DNA from: Rhodococcus qingshengii
GTDB taxonomy: Bacteria; Actinomycetota; Actinomycetes; Mycobacteriales; Mycobacteriaceae
DNA length: 64,000 bases
Direction of reading: 5' to 3'
Assembly: GCF_021025955.1 (NCBI RefSeq)
Contig: NZ_JAJNCL010000014.1
Location: 1-64,000 of the forward strand
Numbering within the stretch: the stretch's first letter is position 1; every line of letters begins with the position of its first letter. The position numbers were made by a program, and so were the translations under genes. The notes beneath the pieces are model-generated. The model worked only from the letters and a program-made list of their open reading frames with translations. It made no database searches and was not told the origin of the DNA. Below, piece by piece: positions 27,469-34,835 of this stretch.

Positions 27469-28710
27469 TCAGTTCGTGTGCTCACCATGAGAGATCGAGC
27501 GCATGGTCGTTGTGGGTACTTGACGGAAAGGGCTTTGAGCTGCTCGGAGGGTTTGAACGATTTCGATTCGCGTTGCTTCCGTCGCCCTGCTTGCATCGCG
27601 CTTTCGCAATTCTGCGCGTCGTTTGGCTTGTTCCGAGCGCCGAAGGCGATCGTGTTCGAGCCTTTGTTCCGTCGGCGAGATGGCAGTCCAATCTAGTTGG
27701 GTCGTTCGCCAGCGCAGGAAAGCGCTTGGTCGTGGGATGTGGTTGGGCCAGGTCCAGCCTCGTTGTTTGGTGTCTGTGGTGAGTTGGTGTGCGATGTCGC
27801 GGCCGGTCCATCGGGTGGTGTCGATTCCGGTTTGTTGGAGGGCGTCGCAGATTGTTCCGATGTGGCCGGCTGGTTTCAATGCTGTTGCGTGAGCGATGAG
27901 TTCGGCTGCTGCGCGTTGGAGGTGGAGGGGTCGGGGAGTGGTTGTTGGTTGGTGTGGCGTCTTGCCCGCGTGTGCTTTTGTGCGCGTTGGTGAGATCTTG
28001 AAAGCAAGAGCTTTAAGTGCAAATCCCCCGGAGGGGGATAGGGGGTCACGGTGGCTGGATTGTGGATGGTTCCGTGTGGTGGTTTTGGATCGGTATGCGT
28101 TGGTGCGCAGTGTGGCTCGGGAGGGTTTTCTGGGTTTTGTGGAGGGAGGGGTGACGGTCGTGGCTACCGGGCGGGGTGTGGTGAGGGACCAGGTGGAGGC
28201 AGCACGGAGTTGGCGGTGGCCGTGGTGTGATATTGCGGCCATAGCTTCCAGCCGACTGAGGTAGCGACCGCGAGCGAGTTCTACTGCGACTCCGAGGGGC
28301 GTGAGGACTCGTCGGGCGCGTTTGGCGGTGGAGGTGCTCACTCCTGCACGGTGGGCGATGGTCTCGCGTGAGGCGGTCACTGAGCGTCCAGTTGCGCTTT
28401 CGGCGAGGGAGGCGTGGATGACGGCGACGGCGAAAACAGTTTCGGTGCTGATGGTGTGTTTTGTGCAGAGTGTCGTGCCGGAGGGGGAGTTGAGGAGGGT
28501 GCGGACTTGGTGTTGCCAGTGTGTGCGGCTGGTCCAGTTGGGGGTACGGCTGTAGGTGCCGTCGGGGATGGGGAGGGACCAGGAGTTTCCGCGTTGGTTG
28601 CTTGCACGGTTGAGTGTTTCGATGCGGGTGACGTTTTCGGTGGCTTGTTGTACGGCGTGTGCCCATTCGTCGTCGGAGATCCCCGACATCGACGCGAGGA
28701 GTGCCCACAT
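27469..28710 (-). CDS. Replication-initiator-like or HTH protein of Rhodococcus plasmid/accessory type
   Basis: About 413 residues, Thr/Arg-rich. The central block (RTHWQHQVRTLLNSPSGTTLCTKHTISTETVFAVAVIHASLAESATGRSVTASRETIAHRAGVSTSTAKRARRVLTPLGVAVELARGRYLS) contains a winged-helix domain. As far as I recall, it follows a family common in Rhodococcus and Nocardia and often annotated as plasmid replication or HTH protein. The C-terminal 100 residues are basic and helical. The start is uncertain: ATG at 28710 is chosen because the upstream extension lacks plausibility. Codon use leans to Thr/Arg/Pro codons unlike its neighbours, suggesting mobile-element origin. Confidence 0.5.
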   Translation of the reverse strand: MWALLASMSGISDDEWAHAVQQATENVTRIETLNRASNQRGNSWSLPIPDGTYSRTPNWTSRTHWQHQVRTLLNSPSGTTLCTKHTISTETVFAVAVIHASLAESATGRSVTASRETIAHRAGVSTSTAKRARRVLTPLGVAVELARGRYLSRLEAMAAISHHGHRQLRAASTWSLTTPRPVATTVTPPSTKPRKPSRATLRTNAYRSKTTTRNHPQSSHRDPLSPSGGFALKALAFKISPTRTKAHAGKTPHQPTTTPRPLHLQRAAAELIAHATALKPAGHIGTICDALQQTGIDTTRWTGRDIAHQLTTDTKQRGWTWPNHIPRPSAFLRWRTTQLDWTAISPTEQRLEHDRLRRSEQAKRRAELRKRDASRATEATRIEIVQTLRAAQSPFRQVPTTTMRSISHGEHTN

Positions 28711-28957
28711 TGATCCATCGCTGAACTTGGAAGTTCGAATCGAGTTCGGCGACGCGATCGTCAGAGCCTCTGTCGCCGATTGTGTACATCCCGATTGTTG
28801 TGGCGGTGAGTCCGGACAGCTCGGAAAGGCCGCATCGGTGGGTGTGCACAGAGCGTCGAAGCCGCGGAGATCGATCGTTCGCCGAAGGAATGTGCGTGCA
28901 GGAGGGGATACTCGACTCACCGGAGATCGGCGACAACGAGCAGGAAGTGACGAAGCG

Positions 28958-29356
28958 ATGGCGAAGAGTGATCCCGAAAAGCAAGGCGCAGACTCCCCGT
29001 CTCAGTTGATCGACAAGCGAATCGAGGAACTCGGAGACTGGCGGGGCGAGACGCTCTCGCGGATACGTACCCTGATCAAAGAGGTGGATCCGGATGTAGT
29101 GGAGGAATGGAAGTGGCGAGGAGTCCCTGTGTGGTACCACGCCGGAATGATCTGTACCGGTGAGACTTACAAGAGCGCAGTCAAGGTGACTTTTGCCAAA
29201 GGCGCATCACTCGAGGACACCTCAGGCCTCTTCAACTCCAGCCTCGAGGGCAATACGAGGCGGGCGATCGACTTTCACGAGGGTGAAGCCGTCAACGAAA
29301 AGGCGTTCAAGGCACTCATTCACGCCGCGATTGCCTTGAACACCTCGAAAAAGTGA
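28958..29356 (+). CDS. DUF1801-family protein
   Basis: 132 residues. IRTLIKEVDPDVVEEWKWRGVPVWYHAGMICTGETYKSAVKVTFAKGASLEDTSGLFNSSLEGNTRRAIDFHEGE is the characteristic DUF1801 (YdhG/YjhG-like) fold region, including the EEWKWRGVPVW motif. Cellular role unknown; some relatives are linked to metal or stress responses. The ATG at 28958 is chosen at the start of the conserved domain; AGGAAG lies upstream. It is convergent with the isochorismate synthase gene, with a gap of 7 bases. Confidence 0.75.
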   Translation: MAKSDPEKQGADSPSQLIDKRIEELGDWRGETLSRIRTLIKEVDPDVVEEWKWRGVPVWYHAGMICTGETYKSAVKVTFAKGASLEDTSGLFNSSLEGNTRRAIDFHEGEAVNEKAFKALIHAAIALNTSKK

Positions 29357-29363
29357 CTCCCTG

Positions 29364-30521
29364 TCAGAGCTGATGTTCGGCGAGGTCGAACGCGCTGAGT
29401 AGCGTGCGGAATTTTGTACTGGTCTCTCGCAGTTCGGTTTCAGGATCGGAAGTAGCGACGATGCCGCCGCCGGCGTACGCCCGCGCGGACAGACCGTCTG
29501 CGGCGATCTCGGCGCAACGAATGGCTACCATCCACTCGCCGTCTCCGGTGCGGTCGCACCAGCCGACCGCACCGGCATAGAACCCGCGATCGCCCTCGGT
29601 TGCGGTGATGTGCTCACGTGCAGCGTCCGTTGGTGTTCCGCAGACAGCGGGAGTCGGGTGCAGTGCCATTGCCAGTTCGAGAGAGGTCAGGCTCGGGTCG
29701 GTCAGGACACCTTCGATCTTGGTCCCGAGGTGCCACAGTTGCGGTGTCCGAAGCAGTTCCGGAGCACTGGGTGCAGTGAATGACGTGCACAGCGGTCCGA
29801 GTATCGCGCTGATGGAATCGACGACAAAAGCGTGTTCGGTGAGATCTTTGGTCGAAGCGCGGAGTTGCTCGGCATTCGCCTCGTCCTGATCCGAATTCGG
29901 GTGCCGTGCAATCGAGCCCGCCAACGGGTGGCAGGTGACGATGTCGCCTCGCCGCTCGATCAGGACCTCGGGTGTCGAGCCGACCAGCGAACGTCCGCGG
30001 TACCCGCCACCGGCGGGGGACAGGTCGACGCAGAAGCCGTTGTGCGCGTGGTCGAGTGCAATCAGTTTCTCGGCCAGAGCGGAGGGGGAGATCGCAGACT
30101 CGGCTTCGATGGTCAGTGAGCGTGCGAGGACAACTTTGTCGAGTTCGCCTGCTCGGAGACGGGCGATGGCGCTGCGGACCCTGTCGATGTGGATCTGCGG
30201 GCTCGGTTCGAATCCGGCTACCCGCGAAGAGGGGAGTGCCGGAACGTTCGAGTGATATAGATCACCGCGGACACGCGTGAAACTCAGCGGCGCAGTAAGG
30301 GCGGACGGTGTCTCCGGGGAGAACGGCAGGGCGCCGACGACCGAGTCGATGCGCCCCGTTTTGAGGGCTTCAGCCGCGTCGAAGGCTGAGTCGAATTCTT
30401 CGACTACTCCCGAAGTGCGGATTGACGTTTCCCTACGTGAGAGCAGGAAAACGGAGTCCGTTCCATCGTCAGTCCGGTTGTTGCGCAACGGGAATTCGGA
30501 TACTTCGGCGAGTGCTGACAT
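29364..30521 (-). CDS. dhbC: Isochorismate synthase (DHB branch of siderophore biosynthesis)
   Basis: Converts chorismate to isochorismate, the first committed step to 2,3-dihydroxybenzoate. 385 residues of the anthranilate/isochorismate synthase fold: VRSAIARLRAGELDKVVLARSL, GSTPEVLIERRGDIVTCHPLAGSIAR, LHPTPAVCGTPTDAA and GFYAGAVGWCDRTGDGEWMVAIRCAEI...AYAGGGIVATSDPETELRETSTKF are the conserved chorismate- and Mg-binding blocks. Start ATG with GGAAGG six bases upstream. Divergent from the carrier protein and dhbAEB genes across a 200-base region with iron boxes. Confidence 0.92.
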   Translation of the reverse strand: MSALAEVSEFPLRNNRTDDGTDSVFLLSRRETSIRTSGVVEEFDSAFDAAEALKTGRIDSVVGALPFSPETPSALTAPLSFTRVRGDLYHSNVPALPSSRVAGFEPSPQIHIDRVRSAIARLRAGELDKVVLARSLTIEAESAISPSALAEKLIALDHAHNGFCVDLSPAGGGYRGRSLVGSTPEVLIERRGDIVTCHPLAGSIARHPNSDQDEANAEQLRASTKDLTEHAFVVDSISAILGPLCTSFTAPSAPELLRTPQLWHLGTKIEGVLTDPSLTSLELAMALHPTPAVCGTPTDAAREHITATEGDRGFYAGAVGWCDRTGDGEWMVAIRCAEIAADGLSARAYAGGGIVATSDPETELRETSTKFRTLLSAFDLAEHQL

Positions 30522-30555
30522 GGACACCCTTCCAGTTCGACAGTTTGCTTGTCAT

Positions 30556-30576
30556 GTTGAGGCTAGCCTTAGTTTG
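30556..30576. promoter_or_regulatory. Weak iron-box-like site near dhbC
   Basis: GTTGAGGCTAGCCTTAG keeps the AGGCTA/CCT core of the IdeR box but only about 12 of 19 positions overall. It is about 35-55 bases upstream of the dhbC start and so suitably placed to control that gene. Confidence 0.4.
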
Positions 30577-30622
30577 GGTGAATTTGTGTCGCGAGCGCCT
30601 GGGTTGTGTACTTCCGTACCGT

Positions 30623-30641
30623 TATGGTTAGGCTCGCCTAA
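30623..30641. promoter_or_regulatory. IdeR/DmdR-type iron box
   Basis: TATGGTTAGGCTCGCCTAA agrees with the 19-base consensus at 15 positions, differing at positions 2, 3, 13 and 14. It lies about 80 bases upstream of the carrier protein gene, in the divergent promoter region of the DHB genes. Repression by iron-loaded IdeR is expected. Confidence 0.75.
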
Positions 30642-30721
30642 AGTCAAGGCGTGCGGACGGGGTCGACACGAGGGTTGGGTTGGCTCGATCTGAGCGCGTC
30701 GACCACTACTCGAGGAGACCG

Positions 30722-30952
30722 ATGAGCAACACCGTGGACCGTGACCAGATCGTGCGCGACGTCGCCGAGGTTCTGTCGATGAGGGCAGAACAACTCGGCG
30801 ACGACGCGGACCTGGGTGACGAAGGACTGGACTCGGTTCGCTTGATGACGCTCGTCGAACGGTGGCGGGGAGCGGGCGCGGATGCCGACTTCGCGGAGTT
30901 GGCAGAAGAGCCCACGATCAGTGCCTGGGTTCAGGTCCTGTGCCCGCAGTGA
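30722..30952 (+). CDS. Stand-alone aryl carrier protein
   Basis: 76 residues. ADLGDEGLDSVRLMTLVERWR contains the Ser that receives the phosphopantetheine arm, within a small acidic four-helix carrier fold. It accepts 2,3-dihydroxybenzoyl-AMP from the ligase two genes downstream and presents DHB to the first condensation domain of the NRPS. In E. coli this domain is fused to EntB; here the isochorismatase lacks it, so the free protein takes over. ATG at 30722 has GAGGAG five bases upstream. Its stop overlaps the next start (GTGA). Confidence 0.88.
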   Translation: MSNTVDRDQIVRDVAEVLSMRAEQLGDDADLGDEGLDSVRLMTLVERWRGAGADADFAELAEEPTISAWVQVLCPQ

Positions 30953-31740
30953 GCGAGCGCCGAATCGCCGTGGTCACCGGTGCTGCGGCGGGGATCGGCG
31001 CCGCAGTAGCCCGTACCCTTGCGTGCGACGGTTATTCGCTCGCGCTTCTCGATCGCGACGACGTCGAATTGAAGCGGGTAGCCGCGGAATTGGCAGAAAC
31101 CATCGCCGATAGCGCCTCGATCGAGTCCCACGTCGTGGACGTGACCGACCGGCAAGCAGTCGATGCAGCAGTGGCCTCCACGATGGACAGGTTCGGCCGG
31201 ATCGACGCGCTCGCGCACGTCGCCGGAATACTCGACACCGGATCGGTGCTGGACTCTGATCCCGATCAGTGGCGGAAGATCTTTGGCGTCAACGTCTTCG
31301 GTTTGCTCAACGTGCTGCAAAGTGTGGGACTGGAAATGCGTCGTCAGCGGACGGGGTCGATCGTGGTGGTCTCGTCGAACGCGGCCGGTGTCCCACGTAT
31401 CGGGATGGGTGCTTACGGTTCGTCCAAATCTGCTGCCACCATGTTGGTTCGAACCACTGGACTGGAGTTGGCCGCCGACGGGATTCGTGTCAACGTGGTC
31501 GCTCCTGGGTCCACCGACACCGCAATGCAGCGTTCGTTGTGGTCGGACCCCGCCGACGATTCGGGTGCCGACGCGGTCATCGAAGGCAATCTTGCGAACT
31601 ATCGCCTGGGCATTCCGCTCGGAAAACTGGCCACCGCCGACGATATCGCGGACTCGGTGCACTTCCTGCTGTCCGACCGGGCGGCCCACATCACCATGCA
31701 GGCGCTGTACGTCGATGGTGGAGCGACGCTCAAAGCGTGA
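30949..31740 (+). CDS. dhbA: 2,3-dihydro-2,3-dihydroxybenzoate dehydrogenase
   Basis: Oxidises 2,3-dihydro-DHB to 2,3-dihydroxybenzoate with NAD+. 263-residue short-chain dehydrogenase: nucleotide loop VVTGAAAGIGAAVAR, acidic residue ending strand 2 (LLDRDD), catalytic VVSSNAAGVPRIGMGAYGSSKSAATML (Ser-Tyr-Lys, YxxxK = YGSSK) and RVNVVAPGSTDTAMQRSLW. GTG start overlapping the carrier protein stop by four bases shows translational coupling. Confidence 0.92.
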   Translation: MSERRIAVVTGAAAGIGAAVARTLACDGYSLALLDRDDVELKRVAAELAETIADSASIESHVVDVTDRQAVDAAVASTMDRFGRIDALAHVAGILDTGSVLDSDPDQWRKIFGVNVFGLLNVLQSVGLEMRRQRTGSIVVVSSNAAGVPRIGMGAYGSSKSAATMLVRTTGLELAADGIRVNVVAPGSTDTAMQRSLWSDPADDSGADAVIEGNLANYRLGIPLGKLATADDIADSVHFLLSDRAAHITMQALYVDGGATLKA

Positions 31741-31781
31741 GACGTATTTGCTGACAGTACTTTCGAAGAGGAGTCGCTTGC

Positions 31782-33446
31782 ATGACCTCGAGGATCGCTC
31801 GCGAGCCTTTGGCGCCCGTCGCACAGTATCCACCCGAATTGGTGACACACTATCGGGAACGAGGCTACTGGACGGACGAGACGCTAGCCGGATTCATCAC
31901 GGATGCGGCCGCACGGCATCCCGACAACGAAGCTGTGGTCGGTAGCGATGCCGCTGGAGCAAAAACACGGTTGACGTATTCCGAGCTCGATCGTCGCAGT
32001 TCGGCAGTGGCCGGAGGCCTGTTCGCGTTGGGTGTTCGAGCCGGTGACCGTGTGCTCCTGCAGCTACCGAACATCGTGGAATACGTCGAAGCGTTGTTCG
32101 GTGTGCTGAAGCTCGGCGCACTGCCGGTTTTCGGGTTGCCGGCGCATCGCCGAACCGAAATCGGATACTTTTGCCAGTTCGCTGATGTCGCTGCCTATAT
32201 CGTCGCCGACCGTCATGGCGGGTTCGACTACCGCGCATTGGCGCGCGAGGTGAACGAAGGTCTCGAAACGCCGCCGGTTGTGATCGTGGCGGGTGACCCT
32301 GAAGAGTTTGTCGGGTTCGATTCGCTGCGCGGATCCGAGTCGCCTGTTCTTGCCGACGTCGATCCGTTGTCGGTCGCCTTTCTGCAGCTTTCCGGTGGGA
32401 CGACCGGCGTTCCGAAGCTGATTCCGCGAACGCACGCCGACTACCTCTACTCGGTGCGGGCATCCAACCCGATCTGCGGCGTCGACGATTCGACGCGCAT
32501 GTTGGTGGTTCTCCCTGCGGCGCACAATTTTCCGATGAGTTCGCCGGGCATTCTGGGTGTCTTCCACGCGGGCGGCTCCGTGGTTCTGGCGCCGGAAACC
32601 ATGCCGTCCACAGCTTTCGGTCTGATCGAATCAGAGCGAGTCACGCATGCTTCTTTGGTACCACCGATCGCGTTGGCCTGGATGTCAGCCCCCAGCAAGG
32701 CAGATCACGATCTGTCGAGCTTGCGGGTTCTCGGCGTCGGCGGAGCGAAGTTCAGCGCCGAAGCTGCTGCACGCGTACCCAAGGAGCTGGGCTGCACTCT
32801 TCAGCAGGTGTTCGGCATGGCTGAGGGTCTGGTCAACTACACCCGCCTCGACGATACGGAAGATTTGATAGTCAGCACGCAGGGCCGGCCCATTTCACCG
32901 GACGACGAGGTTCGTGTAGTCGATGACGAGGGCGCGCTCGTCGAGCCCGGAACCACGGGGCACCTACTGACGCGGGGGCCGTACACGATCCGTGGCTACT
33001 ACCGTGCGGAAGCGCACAATGCCGAGGTCTTCGATGCCGAAGGTTTCTATCGCACCGGCGATCTGGTCAGCGTCACCGACACGGGTCACCTGATAGTCGA
33101 GGGGCGCGCAAAGGACCAGATCAACCGCGGCGGCGAGAAGGTGGCCGCCGAGGAGATCGAGAACCACCTGCTCTCGCATCCTGCTGTCCACGATGCGGCC
33201 GTCGTCGCTGTTCCCGACGAGTACCTGGGCGAGCGAACCTGCGCCGTTCTGGTGATTTTGGGAGAAGTACCGACTGTCGGCGAGATCAAGCGATACATAC
33301 GAGGCCGAGGCGTTGCGGCGTACAAGGTTCCGGATCGAGTGGAGTTCGTGACCGAGTTCCCCGTCACCGGCGTCGGAAAGACCAGCAAGGCGGCCTTGCG
33401 CCGTGTTCTCAGCGAATCGATTGCGGCGCAGACTCTGTCGAGTTGA
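31782..33446 (+). CDS. dhbE: 2,3-dihydroxybenzoate-AMP ligase
   Basis: Activates DHB with ATP and transfers it to the aryl carrier protein. 554 residues of the ANL adenylation family: phosphate loop LQLSGGTTGVPKLIPRTHADY near residue 200, LPAAHNFPMSSPGILGVFHAGG (DHB-type pocket with the HN pair), GAKFSAEAAARVPKELGCTLQQVFGMAEGLVNYT and the hinge YRTGDLVSVTDTGHLIVEGRAKDQINRGGEKVAAEEIE with catalytic Lys near the C-terminus. ATG with GAAGAGGAG eight to nine bases upstream. Confidence 0.94.
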   Translation: MTSRIAREPLAPVAQYPPELVTHYRERGYWTDETLAGFITDAAARHPDNEAVVGSDAAGAKTRLTYSELDRRSSAVAGGLFALGVRAGDRVLLQLPNIVEYVEALFGVLKLGALPVFGLPAHRRTEIGYFCQFADVAAYIVADRHGGFDYRALAREVNEGLETPPVVIVAGDPEEFVGFDSLRGSESPVLADVDPLSVAFLQLSGGTTGVPKLIPRTHADYLYSVRASNPICGVDDSTRMLVVLPAAHNFPMSSPGILGVFHAGGSVVLAPETMPSTAFGLIESERVTHASLVPPIALAWMSAPSKADHDLSSLRVLGVGGAKFSAEAAARVPKELGCTLQQVFGMAEGLVNYTRLDDTEDLIVSTQGRPISPDDEVRVVDDEGALVEPGTTGHLLTRGPYTIRGYYRAEAHNAEVFDAEGFYRTGDLVSVTDTGHLIVEGRAKDQINRGGEKVAAEEIENHLLSHPAVHDAAVVAVPDEYLGERTCAVLVILGEVPTVGEIKRYIRGRGVAAYKVPDRVEFVTEFPVTGVGKTSKAALRRVLSESIAAQTLSS

Positions 33447-33481
33447 TCGGTTACCACCCCACATTTTCGAGGAGATTCATC

Positions 33482-34129
33482 ATGGCGCTACCCACAGCAG
33501 TCCGATACGAGATGCCCACCGAGTTTCCGCAGAATCGGGTCGACTGGACTCTCGATCCTTCCCGAGCGGTGCTGCTTCTGCACGACATGCAGGAATATTT
33601 CGTGAACGCGTACGACCGAAGCGTCGACCCGCTCCAAACCGTGGTTCCGAATATCGACAGGCTTCGTTCGTCGGCGCGAGCTGCCGGAATCCCGATCGTC
33701 TACACCGCGCAACCCGGTGATCAGGATCCCGAGGAGCGTGCGTTGCTGTCGGATTTCTGGGGACCGGGACTGAAGGCAGATCCCGCTCACACCGACGTGA
33801 TCGCCGAGTTGGCTCCGCATCCGGACGACGTGATGCTCACAAAATGGCGCTACAGCGCCTTCATCAAAACGGATCTGCGTGAGCGGCTGCGCGAGAGTGG
33901 GCGTGACCAGCTGATCATCACGGGAATCTATGCCCACATCGGTTGCCTGACTACCGCTTTGGACGGGTTCATGCAAGACGTGCAGATCTTCTTCGTGGGC
34001 GACGCGGTGGCCGACTTCTCCCTGGACGAGCATGTCGGTGCCCTCGAGTACGCAGCCGGGCGCTGCGCCTCGGTCACCCGAACCGATGACCTGGTCAAGG
34101 CGATGAGCGCGGAAACGGTTTCGGCGTAG
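33482..34129 (+). CDS. dhbB: Isochorismatase
   Basis: Hydrolyses isochorismate to 2,3-dihydro-DHB and pyruvate. 215 residues: VLLLHDMQEYFVNAY (catalytic Asp), LTKWRYSAFIKTDLRERLRESGRDQLIITGIYAHIGCLTTALDGFMQDVQIFFVGDAVADFS cover the conserved hydrolase core. The C-terminal aryl carrier domain of EntB/DhbB is absent, in line with the separate carrier gene. ATG at 33482 has CGAGGAG about seven bases upstream; the longer frame is not needed. Confidence 0.93.
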   Translation: MALPTAVRYEMPTEFPQNRVDWTLDPSRAVLLLHDMQEYFVNAYDRSVDPLQTVVPNIDRLRSSARAAGIPIVYTAQPGDQDPEERALLSDFWGPGLKADPAHTDVIAELAPHPDDVMLTKWRYSAFIKTDLRERLRESGRDQLIITGIYAHIGCLTTALDGFMQDVQIFFVGDAVADFSLDEHVGALEYAAGRCASVTRTDDLVKAMSAETVSA

Positions 34130-34175
34130 TCGTGAACGGCGACGGGGTGATAATCGTCGCCGTATTGTCAGGTGC

Positions 34176-34628
34176 GTGAAGACATTGTTGGTGGTTCACC
34201 ACTCGCCCTCGCCGACAACCCACGAATTGTTGGATGCAGTCCTTGCCGGTGCTCGCGATCCGGAGATCGAGGGTGTGGAGGTGAAGGTGGTGCCGGCGTT
34301 GGCGGCGACGGTGCCCGACGTCCTTGCTGCTGACGGCTATCTTTTCGGTACCACCGCCAATTTCGGTTACATGTCGGGTGCGCTCAAGTACTTTTTCGAC
34401 ACCACGTACTACCAATGCCTCGGTGCGGTGTCGGATCGGCCGTACGGCCTGTGGGTTCACGGCAACAACGACACTGCTGGTGCCGCGTCGTCGGTGCGCA
34501 AACTCGCGACAGGGCTCGGGTTGGTCGCGGTGGCGGATCCGCTCGAAGTGACTGTCAGCGTGGACAAATCTGTCCGCGACGGTTGCTATGAACTGGGCGG
34601 AACCGTCGCAGCAACGCTGATGGACTAG
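34176..34628 (+). CDS. Small flavodoxin/NAD(P)H-FMN-reductase-like protein
   Basis: 150 residues, GTG start. KTLLVVHHSPSPTTHELLDAVLAGA is a flavodoxin-type phosphate loop. DGYLFGTTANFGYMSGALKYFFDTTYYQCLGAVSDRPYGLWVHGNNDTAGA contains the second FMN contact region. Such proteins reduce quinones, flavins or iron. Placed between dhbB and the NRPS, it might assist iron release or only be carried along. It is not part of textbook DHB synthesis. Confidence 0.7.
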   Translation: MKTLLVVHHSPSPTTHELLDAVLAGARDPEIEGVEVKVVPALAATVPDVLAADGYLFGTTANFGYMSGALKYFFDTTYYQCLGAVSDRPYGLWVHGNNDTAGAASSVRKLATGLGLVAVADPLEVTVSVDKSVRDGCYELGGTVAATLMD

Positions 34629-34764
34629 CTTTCACATTCTCGTTTCGGTTCACGAAACAGAGTGTCCAGCAAGCGGTTGTAGCAGCGCGCGTCCTCTGGT
34701 GAACGCGTCGGGAGCCGCCGGTTTTCGGGTCACCGGCGAGGCGGATTCCCCGATTCATCGATAT

Positions 34765-34783
34765 TTAGTTTAGGCTACCCAAA
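34765..34783. promoter_or_regulatory. IdeR/DmdR-type iron box upstream of the NRPS
   Basis: TTAGTTTAGGCTACCCAAA matches the 19-base iron-box consensus at 16 positions. It is 52-70 bases upstream of the NRPS start, so the NRPS has its own iron-regulated promoter besides read-through from the DHB genes. Confidence 0.8.
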
Positions 34784-34793
34784 ACAATGTTAG

Positions 34794-34809
34794 GTCACCC
34801 TTGGGTGAC
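34794..34809. promoter_or_regulatory. Short palindrome between iron box and NRPS start
   Basis: GTCACCC-TT-GGGTGAC has perfect 7-base arms. It overlaps the region where the transcript should begin, so it could be a second operator or a 5'-UTR hairpin. Confidence 0.45.
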
Positions 34810-34835
34810 GTGTGTCCACAGACGAGGGGATCAGT

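Noticed and set aside
27147..27782. 211-codon plus-strand frame
   Set aside because: It crosses the 3' end of the replication-like gene in antisense, is Ser/Arg-rich without motifs, and has no ribosome binding site.
27990..28050. GC-rich hairpin (CCCCC-GGAGG-GGG type) as a terminator or riboswitch
   Set aside because: It lies inside a continuous coding frame of the replication-like protein, with no flanking gene boundary.
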